Origin: Chloroflexota bacterium
GTDB taxonomy: Bacteria > Chloroflexota > Anaerolineae > Anaerolineales > Villigracilaceae
DNA: 13,639 nt
Direction: 5' to 3'
Assembly: GCA_021823555.1 (NCBI GenBank)
Contig: JAKANW010000023.1
Span: forward strand, 1 to 13,639
The notes under the pieces were generated by a model that saw only the letters and a list, made by a program, of their open reading frames with translations, did not search any database and was not told the origin of the DNA. The stretch's first letter is position 1; each line of letters opens with the position of its first letter. Below are positions 1 to 6,509 of the stretch, one piece after another. The position numbers and the translations under genes were made by a program.

Positions 1-31
1 CAATCCCCGCCTGCGCTGAAAAGGAATCCAC

Positions 32-187
32 ATGTCATTGCGAGCGCACGTCCCTGGCACTTGCACGCCAGGGCAAGTGTGCGAAGCAATCCCTAACTTA
101 ATGAGGAGATTGCTTACCACTTCGTGGCACACGTCGTCGGGAAGATCACCTCGCCTTCGGCGTGCTGCGCGATCCTCGCAACGACAT
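32..187 (+). repeat. REP-like bipartite palindromic element R1
   Basis: The element begins ATGTCATTGCGAG and ends CTCGCAACGACAT, so its ends form a 13-bp terminal inverted repeat with one mismatch. Arm B (32-93) contains CCCTGG(52-57)-CACTTG(58-63)-cacg-CCAGGG(68-73)-CAAGTG(74-79), an interleaved pair of stems. Arm A (108-187) holds small palindromes such as CCACTTCGTGG. A short spacer of about 14 bases separates the arms. An inverted copy lies at 2143-2321. The first ten bases of the window, CAATCCCCGC, match the bases that follow GAAG in arm B of R2, so another copy probably ends at the left edge. There is no coding capacity and no transposase; this is a non-autonomous palindromic repeat. 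Confidence 0.8.
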
Positions 188-198
188 AAACCTAACCT

Positions 199-1521
199 AT
201 GTTTGAAACCCTCACCGGACGACTTAACCAGGTCTTTGACCAACTCCGCCGCCGCGGCAAACTCTCCGAGGCGGATGTGGATGCCGCCATGCGCGAGGTG
301 CGCCTGGCTTTGCTGGAAGCCGACGTGCACTTTAGTGTGGTGAAAACTTTCATTGCCCGTGTGCGCGAACGCGCGGTGGGGGCCGAGGTCTCGAAGGCTT
401 TGAACCCGGGCCAGCAGGTCATCAAGATCGTCAATGAGGAATTGATCGCCACGCTCGGCGAGCCTGCGCCGCTCAATCTCTCCGGCCCGAAGCCGCGCGC
501 GATCGTGCTGGTCGGCTTGCAAGGCTCCGGCAAGACGACTGCAGCGGGCAAGCTGGCGCGTCTGTTGCGTTCGAAAGGGGAGCGCGTGATGCTGGTGGCG
601 GGCGACCCCTATCGCCCGGCGGCGGTCCGGCAGTTGCAGCAACTCGGCGAGCGGCTGGATGTTCCTGTCGAAGCGGACCTGACGGTTAAGCCGCCGGAGT
701 TGGCGAAACGGGCCTTCGAGAAGGCCGAAAAGGGTGGATTCGGTGTGATGATCATGGATACAGCCGGTCGGTCACAGTTGGATGCGGAGTTGATGAGCGA
801 GTTGAAGGCCATCGCCGCGAAGATCAAACCGGTGGAGACCCTGCTGGTGATCGATTCCATGATCGGCCAGGAGGCCTTGAACATTGCCCAGGGCTTCCGC
901 GATAACGTCTCCATCACTGGCTTGATGCTGACCAAAATGGACGGTGATTCGCGCGGCGGCGCGGCCATCTCGATCCGCTCGGTGACGGGCGTGCCGATCA
1001 AGTTCATCGGTACGGGCGAGAAGCTCGACGCACTGGAAACGTACGATCCCGCGCGGCTCTCGTCACGCATCCTGGGCATGGGCGATATGATCGGCTTGAT
1101 CGAAAAAGCCGAGGCCACTTTTGACCAGCAGTCCGCGCAGAAGACCGCCGAGCGCATGATGAAGGGCCAGTTCTCGCTGGAAGACTGGCTCGATCAGATG
1201 AAACAGATGAAGAAGATGGGACCGCTGGCGCAGCTCGTGGACATGCTGCCCGGTCAGTTGGGACAGGCCGCCAAGCAGATTGACCCGAAGGATATGGAAC
1301 GCAGCTTCAAACAATCAGAGGCGATCATCCATTCGATGACGCTGAAGGAACGCCGCAACCCGGATATTTTGAACGCCTCCCGCAGGAGGCGCATCGCGGC
1401 TGGATCCGGTATGGATGTGCAGGATGTCAACCGCCTGCTCAAGCAGTTCCGCGATGCGCAGAAAATGATGAAGACTTTGCAGAAGACAGGGGGAAGGGGA
1501 CTAGGGAAATTGTTCGGATAG
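199..1521 (+). CDS. ffh: Signal recognition particle protein Ffh (SRP54 GTPase)
   Basis: Ffh binds the SRP RNA and the signal sequences of nascent membrane or secreted proteins and, with FtsY, delivers ribosomes to the Sec translocon. The 440-residue length is normal. The N domain covers about residues 1-90, and the G domain has G1 GLQGSGKTT (106-114), DPYRPAA (136-142, usually D-T/V-YRPAA), DTAGR (187-191) and TKMDGDSRGG (245-254). The methionine-rich M domain begins near 300 and contains the RNA-binding SRRRRIAAGSG (394-404). The start is set by the family-typical MFETLTGRL and an in-frame stop three bases upstream (193-195). No Shine-Dalgarno is visible, and repeat R1 ends 11 bases before the ATG, so promoter and start mode are unclear. 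The gene is monocistronic: a terminator follows at once and no rpsP-like gene comes next. The SRP RNA gene was not found in the window. Confidence 0.98.
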   Translation: MFETLTGRLNQVFDQLRRRGKLSEADVDAAMREVRLALLEADVHFSVVKTFIARVRERAVGAEVSKALNPGQQVIKIVNEELIATLGEPAPLNLSGPKPRAIVLVGLQGSGKTTAAGKLARLLRSKGERVMLVAGDPYRPAAVRQLQQLGERLDVPVEADLTVKPPELAKRAFEKAEKGGFGVMIMDTAGRSQLDAELMSELKAIAAKIKPVETLLVIDSMIGQEALNIAQGFRDNVSITGLMLTKMDGDSRGGAAISIRSVTGVPIKFIGTGEKLDALETYDPARLSSRILGMGDMIGLIEKAEATFDQQSAQKTAERMMKGQFSLEDWLDQMKQMKKMGPLAQLVDMLPGQLGQAAKQIDPKDMERSFKQSEAIIHSMTLKERRNPDILNASRRRRIAAGSGMDVQDVNRLLKQFRDAQKMMKTLQKTGGRGLGKLFG

Positions 1522-1523
1522 AT

Positions 1524-1559
1524 AACTTGACGGTCACTCTGCAGTGACCGTCAAGTTTT
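1524..1559 (+). terminator. Intrinsic terminator of ffh, between convergent genes
   Basis: A perfect 15-bp stem, AACTTGACGGTCACT (1524-1538) against AGTGACCGTCAAGTT (1543-1557), has a four-base loop and runs into TTTT on the plus strand. It starts two bases after the ffh stop and ends five bases before the stop codon of the opposing lipoprotein gene. It may act in both directions, though the T-run is better on the plus strand. Confidence 0.9.
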
Positions 1560-1563
1560 GTGG

Positions 1564-2115
1564 TTATTGAGCCGTTGCGCTCCAATTCCAGATGCCACAC
1601 TCTGTCGGACTTCCCAGGCCGCTCGAGGAGTTGAGCAGGCGGATCGTGCCTCCCGCCGTGGTGGGGGAGGTAATCTCGCCGTTGATCTCGGCCAAGCCGG
1701 CCAATGTAACTTCGAACTTACTATCAACGATCGGGGTCTTTAGCTTGGCGTTTTCGATTTTCACACTGGCCTTTGTGAATCCTTGTGTGAATCCCTCGCA
1801 GGTGATGTCGGTGAAATCAAGTTTGACCGAAGTGATGGCCTGGCCATCCTCGGAAACTTTGAGTGTGATTTCCGCCTTTTGCGCTTTATCGCCCATGTCA
1901 AACACCCCGGTAAAGACTGCCCCGGCGATGGCTGCCAGCGGTTCCGCGGTGACCGTCGGCGGCGGGAGCGGCGTCGCGGTCGGTGCGGCAGGCGGTTGGG
2001 TGGCGGGAACAGTTGTCGGGGCGGATAGAGTCGCTGCGCCGGGTGCGCTGCAGGTGCTCAATGAAAGTATCATCATCATCGCAAGGATTGCAATGAATAT
2101 TATTCTCGTTCTCAT
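1564..2115 (-). CDS. Putative secreted lipoprotein of unknown function
   Basis: This is a 183-residue protein I cannot assign to a known family. Residues 1-21 are a basic start (MRTR) followed by a hydrophobic stretch, then LSTC with Cys22 as the probable lipidated residue; the Thr before the Cys is less usual than Ala or Gly. Residues 30-60 are a Pro/Thr/Ala-rich linker, a style common in Chloroflexota lipoproteins. The C-terminal domain (about 65-183) looks beta-rich and has two cysteines, C106 and C173, that could pair outside the cell. The ATG is chosen because AAGGAGATG lies just upstream (2121-2130 on the minus strand), whereas the longer frame reads back into repeat R2. The gene converges on ffh. 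It likely anchors a small binding domain on the membrane; the ligand is unknown. Confidence 0.85.
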   Translation of the reverse strand: MRTRIIFIAILAMMMILSLSTCSAPGAATLSAPTTVPATQPPAAPTATPLPPPTVTAEPLAAIAGAVFTGVFDMGDKAQKAEITLKVSEDGQAITSVKLDFTDITCEGFTQGFTKASVKIENAKLKTPIVDSKFEVTLAGLAEINGEITSPTTAGGTIRLLNSSSGLGSPTECGIWNWSATAQ

Positions 2116-2142
2116 CGGATCATCTCCTTCTCTGACATAACA

Positions 2143-2321
2143 ATGTCGTTGCGAGGATCGCGCAGTACGCCGAAGGCGAGGCGTTCTTCCCGCCGACGTG
2201 TGCCACGAAGTGGTAAGCAACCTTCCCGTAGTATCTAGCTGATAGATCACATAAAAGCGGGGATTGCTTCGCACACTTGCCCTGGCGTGCAAGTGCCAGG
2301 GACGTGCGCTCGCAATGACAT
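2143..2321 (-). repeat. REP-like bipartite palindromic element R2, inverted copy of R1
   Basis: This is the reverse-complement counterpart of 32-187. Arm A (2143-2220) and arm B (2260-2321) match R1 almost base for base, including ATGTCGTTGCGAG at one end, CTCGCAATGACAT at the other, and the interleaved CCCTGG/CACTTG/CCAGGG/CAAGTG block. The spacer between the arms is unrelated and longer (about 39 bases against 14). R1 and R2 therefore flank ffh and the lipoprotein gene in opposite orientation. The element occupies the upstream region of the lipoprotein gene, so that gene's promoter lies inside or beyond it. Confidence 0.8.
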
Positions 2322-2353
2322 AATCCAAAGATTTTGTGCACTCGCAAACGCGC

Positions 2354-2390
2354 AAAACAAAAAGCGAAACTCACACCCGGAGTTTCGCTT
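2354..2390 (-). terminator. Intrinsic terminator (candidate sRNA and/or P-type ATPase transcript)
   Basis: On the minus strand, AAGCGAAACTC pairs perfectly with GAGTTTCGCTT (11 bp, 2362-2372 and 2380-2390) around a seven-base loop and is followed by TTTGTTTT. It lies about 145 bases past the stop of the ATPase gene. It can end that transcript, the candidate small RNA, or both. Confidence 0.8.
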
Positions 2391-2482
2391 CCATAGTCGC
2401 CAAGATGTTCTCTCTTGAAAGGCGAAGAGCTATACAAAAATCTTGGAATGGTATTCTATTTTTTGTTCAGGTACATTTCCTA
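2355..2482 (-). ncRNA. Candidate small structured RNA, about 125 nt
   Basis: A promoter (2488-2516) and an intrinsic terminator (2354-2390) enclose about 125 bases without a plausible protein. The minus-strand transcript would have a 5' single-stranded part of some 30 bases. A hairpin at 2391-2451 follows: CCAT/ATGG outer pairs, a 7-bp CCAAGAT/ATCTTGG stem (2440-2446 with 2400-2406) and an inner CTCTT/AAGAG stem (2425-2429 with 2412-2416). The terminator hairpin comes next. A six-codon ATG reading frame near the 5' end is probably chance. No known family (6S, SRP RNA, tmRNA) was recognised. It could simply be the ATPase mRNA 3' untranslated region. Confidence 0.4.
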
Positions 2483-2487
2483 TTAGG

Positions 2488-2516
2488 AGTCTAGCACGGT
2501 TGGATGGTGAATTCAA
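2488..2516 (-). promoter_or_regulatory. Predicted sigma-70-type promoter for candidate sRNA
   Basis: On the minus strand, TTGAAT (2511-2516) is followed after exactly 17 bases by TAGACT (2488-2493), which is preceded by TGC, giving an extended -10. Each hexamer matches 4 of 6 consensus bases. It sits between the ATPase stop codon and the structured stretch that ends in a terminator, so it would drive only that stretch. Confidence 0.45.
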
Positions 2517-2534
2517 GCGCTTGCCTTTGGCGAC

Positions 2535-5165
2535 TTAATCCTCCCAAAGAGGCACGAGTTTCAGAATCCACCGCGTCATGTATATTCCGGCCACCGATGA
2601 CAGTATCACCGCCGGGATCATCAGCGCCCATGCACGCCAGTCCAACGGCACGATACCGAACAGGTCGCGCAGAGGCGTGTAGAGCGCCAGCAACTGTAAA
2701 ACCACTGCCAGCGCGTAACTCCATAGCAATGTTCGATTCGACCAAATTGACAGGCTATCCAGTTGACGTACCACCATCACGCGCGTGAAAGAGTGCAAAA
2801 CAATGCTGGTGAACAGCATGGTGCGTGCATAGGTGACGCCGCCAAGCTGCAGTCCTGCCCAGAAGATCAGGCCATACGCGATAAGCGTGCGGAAGATACT
2901 GCCCACAATGGTAGCGTAGATAGCCTTGTTCAGTATCGGCTCATTGTGACGGCGCGGACGCCGCTTCATCACGTGCGGTACGGCGGGATCGCCAGCAAGC
3001 GCACTGGCCGGCACCAGGTCGGTGACGACGTTTACCCAAAGTAGCATCTTCGCCGAAAGCGGAAAATAACCCGCCGCCGAAAGCACCAACACCACGAACA
3101 CTTCGCCCAGGCTGGTGCTGAGAAGATAGTTGGTAAATTTGCGGATGTTATCGAAGATACGGCGGCCTTCTTCGATGGCAGCGACGATGGTGGTAAAGTT
3201 GTCGTCCAGCAACACCATTGCCGCCGACTCCTTGGCGATGTCGGTGCCACGCAAGCCCATCGCCACGCCTACATCGGATTGCTTAAGCGCGGTCGCGTCG
3301 TTCACGCCGTCGCCTGTCATTGCCACAAAGTGCCCGGCAGTCTGCAGGGCTTGCAGGGCGCGTTGTTTGGTCTGCGGCGTGGCGCGCGCGACGATATCAA
3401 CCGTTTTCATCCGCTCAAGCAGGGCATCAGCAGACAGGGTCTCCAGTTCGCCCGCTTCCACCGAACGGTCGCCGATGCCAAGTTGTCCCGCGACCGCGCG
3501 CGCGGTCAGGGAATTATCACCGGTGATCATCACCACACGAATACCTGCCCCTTGTGCGCGCGTAATGGCCTCGGTAACGCGCGGTCGCGGCGGGTCCATC
3601 ATTGCCTGCAAGCCGAGGAACGTCAAGGCCTGTTCGACGTTGCCATCAGCCCCCATCGAAACCAACTCTTTCTGAGCGAGCGCGAGCACGTACCAGGCTT
3701 CGCCCTCCAATTGTTCGACCACCTTTTCGATGGCTTTACGCTGCTCATCGTCTACAGGCTCGGATTGGCCATTCTTCCATATCGTTGTACAGCGCGCCAG
3801 CACCGCATCTGCCGCTCCTTTTGTATACGCGATGAAACGCCCATCGTGCTCATGGACCGTTGTCATCATCTTGCGCTCAGAACTGAACGGGACTTCGTCA
3901 ACTTTGCGGTGGTTTGCGCGCTCGCGATCAATTGCTATCCCCGCCATGTACGCTGCGCGAAGCAGAGCCGTATCCACCGGGTCGCCAATGATCTTCATTG
4001 TGGCAGCATCTTCGATGCTGGCTTCGTTACACAGCGCCCCGGCGCGCAAGACCTCACGCAGTGCGCCGTCCGCTGTCCCGTTGGGCGGGGGAGGCGTCAC
4101 ATGCCCATCGGCAAACAAACGCTGAACCGTCATCGCATTCTGCGTAAGCGTGCCGGTCTTGTCGGTGCAGATGGTGTCCACCGAGCCAAGCGACTCGACC
4201 ACCGACAAGCGCCGCACCACTGCTTTGCGTGTCGCCATCTGGTGCGCGCCGAGCGCGAGCGCAAAAGTTAAAACGATGGGCAGGCTTTCAGGGATGGTCG
4301 CGACAGCCAGGCTCAGCGTGTTGAGCGCTACATCCACCGGTGGTTCGCGGATGAGAAACATCAGGATGAGGGCGACGGCGACTGCCAGCACACTGACAAT
4401 GATCGTCATCTGCCGCGCCATCTTCTGTACTTCAATTTGAAAAGGCGTGGGGCGCTCAGCCATCTGCTCCAGCGTGGCGGCGATCTGCCCTACTTCGGTG
4501 TTCATGCCGGTGTGGACCGCGACTGCCAATCCAGTACCATGCGTGATATAGGTGGAGGCATAAACCATGCTGGTCCGCTCTGCGAGCGGTGCGCTGGCGG
4601 CGACGGATCCAGGGGATTTGTCCACGCCCACGCTCTCGCCAGTAAGGGCCGACTCGTCGGTGCGCAGGCTGTGGGCTTCGATCACCCGCGCATCGGCGGG
4701 TACTTTTTGCCCGTGTGAAAGCACGAGAATGTCGCCGGGCACGATCTCAACAGCATCTACTTCACGACGGCTCCCATCGCGCAAAATAGTGGCATTGAAT
4801 GCAAGCAGTTTGTCGAGTGCATCCAGCTCCTTCTGCGCCCTGTATTCTTCAGCAAAGCTCAGCATCACACTAAGAATAATAATGCCTAGAATAAAGAACG
4901 CGGTCAGACGCCGGCTGCTTTCTGCGGGCAGGTAACTGACGGCGAATGCCAGCGCTGCCGCAAATAACAGAACAAGCACGAAGAAGCTGGCGAATTGTTT
5001 GAAGAATAGCCTGACCGGGGAGACTGGCTTGCGCCTTGCGATCTCGTTGCGGCCAAACCGCAACAGCCGTTCGGATGTCTCGCCGGCGGTCAGTCCGTCA
5101 CGGCGCGTGCCAATCTGTTTGAATACCACATCCGGTTCCAGGCTATGCCACGGGGTCGTGTCCAT
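2535..5165 (-). CDS. P2-type (Ca2+-ATPase-like) cation-transporting ATPase
   Basis: An 876-residue membrane pump that would export Ca2+ or a similar cation using ATP. In order: N-terminal cation-ATPase domain, M1-M2, actuator motif TGES (175-178), M4 IPESLP (292-296, acidic Glu293), phosphorylation site DKTGTLT (Asp335), nucleotide domain with KGA (449), DPPRP (524), TGDN (548), hinge TGDGVND (617-623), then M5-M10. M5 has SLGE, which keeps the Glu of SERCA site I but has Ser where SERCA has Asn768. M6 has NVVTD (712-716), keeping the Asn and Asp ligands. This points to a Ca2+-type rather than a heavy-metal pump; Mn2+ is possible. The start chosen is the ATG preceded by a GAGAGA-like site; a TTG 57 bases upstream is less likely. 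It is transcribed alone. Confidence 0.93.
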   Translation of the reverse strand: MDTTPWHSLEPDVVFKQIGTRRDGLTAGETSERLLRFGRNEIARRKPVSPVRLFFKQFASFFVLVLLFAAALAFAVSYLPAESSRRLTAFFILGIIILSVMLSFAEEYRAQKELDALDKLLAFNATILRDGSRREVDAVEIVPGDILVLSHGQKVPADARVIEAHSLRTDESALTGESVGVDKSPGSVAASAPLAERTSMVYASTYITHGTGLAVAVHTGMNTEVGQIAATLEQMAERPTPFQIEVQKMARQMTIIVSVLAVAVALILMFLIREPPVDVALNTLSLAVATIPESLPIVLTFALALGAHQMATRKAVVRRLSVVESLGSVDTICTDKTGTLTQNAMTVQRLFADGHVTPPPPNGTADGALREVLRAGALCNEASIEDAATMKIIGDPVDTALLRAAYMAGIAIDRERANHRKVDEVPFSSERKMMTTVHEHDGRFIAYTKGAADAVLARCTTIWKNGQSEPVDDEQRKAIEKVVEQLEGEAWYVLALAQKELVSMGADGNVEQALTFLGLQAMMDPPRPRVTEAITRAQGAGIRVVMITGDNSLTARAVAGQLGIGDRSVEAGELETLSADALLERMKTVDIVARATPQTKQRALQALQTAGHFVAMTGDGVNDATALKQSDVGVAMGLRGTDIAKESAAMVLLDDNFTTIVAAIEEGRRIFDNIRKFTNYLLSTSLGEVFVVLVLSAAGYFPLSAKMLLWVNVVTDLVPASALAGDPAVPHVMKRRPRRHNEPILNKAIYATIVGSIFRTLIAYGLIFWAGLQLGGVTYARTMLFTSIVLHSFTRVMVVRQLDSLSIWSNRTLLWSYALAVVLQLLALYTPLRDLFGIVPLDWRAWALMIPAVILSSVAGIYMTRWILKLVPLWED

Positions 5166-5343
5166 ATACTCTCTCAAATGAAGATGGTTTTGTGCCTCAA
5201 TGATAACATTATTGCTCCGCAAAAGAAAAATCTCTCACGGAGCAATAAGGTGGCGAACGGATTGCGTTTGAGGTGGGGTTTCGACATAACTACACCAGGG
5301 CGGGACTGGACTCCCGGTCACCATCATCCCTGTGATACAGCTT
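5166..5343 (-). promoter_or_regulatory. Long, foldable 5' leader of the P-type ATPase gene
   Basis: From the predicted start of transcription to the ATG there are about 178 bases. Two structures are visible. The first, near the 5' end (5293-5334), stacks CACAGGG/CCCTGGTG (one bulge) below CGGGA/TCCCG. The second, nearer the gene (5211-5246), is a 9-bp ATTGCTCCG/CGGAGCAAT stem with an 18-base loop. A leader this long before a cation pump could sense an ion, but it matches neither the yybP-ykoY nor the M-box consensus as I know them. No terminator-like U-run is visible. Confidence 0.35.
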
Positions 5344-5349
5344 GAGCAT

Positions 5350-5377
5350 AGCATAAATCTATTGGCTCATCTGTAAA
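5350..5377 (-). promoter_or_regulatory. Predicted promoter of the P-type ATPase gene
   Basis: On the minus strand, TTTACA (5372-5377, 5 of 6 to consensus) is followed after 16 bases by TATGCT (5350-5355, 4 of 6). A second TATGCT overlaps directly downstream. Spacing and position upstream of the leader fit, but the -10 element is only moderate. Confidence 0.4.
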
Positions 5378-5399
5378 GAGTGCGCAATGGAATACTCAA

Positions 5400-5479
5400 C
5401 CTATCCCCCGACCCCCTTTCCTATAAGAAAGGGGGAGTTGCGCTCCCCTTCCCATGCAGGGAAGGGGCCGGGGGTTAGG
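5400..5479. repeat. Palindromic C-rich/G-rich repeat (R5)
   Basis: The outer ends CCTATCCCCCGACCCC (5400-5415) and GGGGCCGGGGGTTAGG (5464-5479) are complementary with two mismatches. Inside are two smaller hairpins: CTTTC/GAAAG around the TATAA region, and CCCCTTCCC/GGGAAGGGG around ATGCA. A degenerate relative appears near 10070-10140. It is an intergenic repeat without coding capacity, placed between the ATPase promoter and the stop of the cyclic-nucleotide-domain gene. Nothing recognisable lies in 5480-5582. Confidence 0.7.
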
Positions 5480-5582
5480 CGCAGCGCGTGAGGGCCCGGC
5501 TGGATGCGGTGGTTAGGCGGCTAAGACCTGCGAACCATGTCCGCTGTGCAGCCCTGTATATCTGGGCGGCCGGTCCTCAATA

Positions 5583-6029
5583 CTACTTAGCGGCTGCTAT
5601 TTGCACCCTTAATCCAGTTAGCCGATCTCGGAGCCCTTTTGCGATCTCAGTCATCAGCTGGTACCCTAGCGACACATCTGTGTCACATATCTCCCGAAGC
5701 TGCTTGCCTTCGATCTCGATCAGTTCCCCGTCCTTGCTGCCAACCGCGCTCGCGGTCAGTTGGTACGGGGCCAGAACTGCAGACCATGAAATCACGTCAC
5801 CGCTTATCGCTGACTCTGCCACCACTTCTCGGCTGTCCCCGAGCCGGTATATGATATCCACTTGGCCTGACTTCACTATCATTAGATGTCTGGCAAAATC
5901 CCCCTCTTCAAACAGTCTCTCTTCGGCTTTGAACTGCCGAAGTGAACTAAATTTGGCAAGCGCATCCAGTACTTGCCCCGGGGCGCCTGCGAAGTATCGG
6001 TACCGACGGAATTCCTCTGGCGAGATCAT
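5583..6029 (-). CDS. Stand-alone cyclic nucleotide-binding-domain (Crp-like) protein
   Basis: A 148-residue protein consisting almost entirely of one cNMP-binding beta-barrel with a C-terminal helix. It begins MISPEEFRRYRYF; the barrel includes FEEGDFARHLMIVKSGQVDI (residues about 40-59) and GDVISWSAVLAPYQLTASAV in the phosphate-cassette region. That cassette lacks the Arg that contacts the cyclic phosphate in Crp (PYQLTASA instead of a RTA-type segment), so cAMP binding is doubtful. There is no helix-turn-helix after the barrel, so it is not a classical transcription factor by itself. It may sense another ligand or act through protein contacts. The start is fixed by GAGGAGG six bases before the ATG; the frame continues upstream through low-complexity sequence that is not conserved-looking. 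It stands alone, with no operon partner. Confidence 0.85.
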   Translation of the reverse strand: MISPEEFRRYRYFAGAPGQVLDALAKFSSLRQFKAEERLFEEGDFARHLMIVKSGQVDIIYRLGDSREVVAESAISGDVISWSAVLAPYQLTASAVGSKDGELIEIEGKQLREICDTDVSLGYQLMTEIAKGLRDRLTGLRVQIAAAK

Positions 6030-6509
6030 AGGTTCCTCCTCTGGCGAATAGACTCGAATGACTTTCGAAGGTGTATCACTCTTCTCCTGCGGCAGGCTAA
6101 GGACTCCCTGCCTCAGGGCCCTCCAGTGACTGCCTAGCGGTTTGCGTCCGCGTGGCGCCCTGCCGAAGGTCCCCGACAGGGGAAGGGGAGCGGCGGCTGT
6201 GTCTCGACACGGTCTTGGCAGTTGACAACCAGGCGGGCATGGATCCCCATCGAGACAACTGTTTTTGATAGAATACAATAACCATGCCTCAAAAACAAGT
6301 GACGAAAATCATCAGTGCCCTCAAGTCCTTCGGCGTGGCGGACTGGCCGTGTCACCTCAGCCTGCGGGTTGATATTTCTCACTGAGAATTGCTCTGACCC
6401 TCACCGGGATCGAATAAAAACGGTTCTCTGTTTCCAGGGAAAAATCCGTGTCCAGGGGAATGCCCGCCCCGCCGGCCCCAAAGAGCCGCAAAAATGTGAC
6501 GCGCTTCCA
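6030..6509. other. Gene-poor stretch between the cNMP-domain gene and the alcohol dehydrogenase gene
   Basis: About 480 bases with no convincing gene. Visible are a 6-bp hairpin GGCAGG/CCTGCC (6091-6112), a CAGTTG/CAACTG inverted repeat (6220-6225 and 6256-6261), and a doubtful 33-codon plus-strand frame (6284-6385). Just after the alcohol dehydrogenase stop I see no clear terminator. The stretch may contain remnants of a decayed gene. Confidence 0.5.
6284..6385 (+). CDS. Doubtful short ORF, possibly a gene remnant
   Basis: A 33-codon plus-strand frame starting MPQKQVTKIISALKSFG and ending with TGA. It is preceded by TAGAAT (6269-6274) and TACAAT (6274-6279), either of which could be a -10 box, but there is no good -35 at the right distance and no Shine-Dalgarno. 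The first part reads like a normal soluble protein N-terminus, so it could be the start of a truncated gene. I do not recognise a family; it may be chance. Confidence 0.2.
   Translation: MPQKQVTKIISALKSFGVADWPCHLSLRVDISH

Noticed and set aside
1..2534. SRP RNA gene near ffh
   Set aside because: I looked for the conserved GGAAGGAAGCAGCC-type apical region on both strands and did not see it.
3279..4271. Long plus-strand open frame opposite the P-type ATPase gene
   Set aside because: It is a shadow of high-GC coding sequence on the other strand, rich in Arg/His/Cys and without any recognisable domain or ribosome site.
5291..5345. tRNA-like stretch on the minus strand: a CGGGA/TCCCG stem with a loop resembling a T-loop (GTCCAGT)
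   Set aside because: The acceptor stem, D-arm and a proper anticodon arm cannot be built, and T54 is missing. I treat it as part of the ATPase leader hairpin.
5471..5520. GTTAGGC motifs that recall integron attC core sites
   Set aside because: No matching GCCTAAC partner at attC spacing, no integrase gene and no cassette; the first copy belongs to repeat R5.
6030..6278. N-terminal extension of the cNMP-domain protein
   Set aside because: The strong GAGGAGG site sits directly before the internal ATG at 6029, and the extension is Pro/Arg-rich with no domain.
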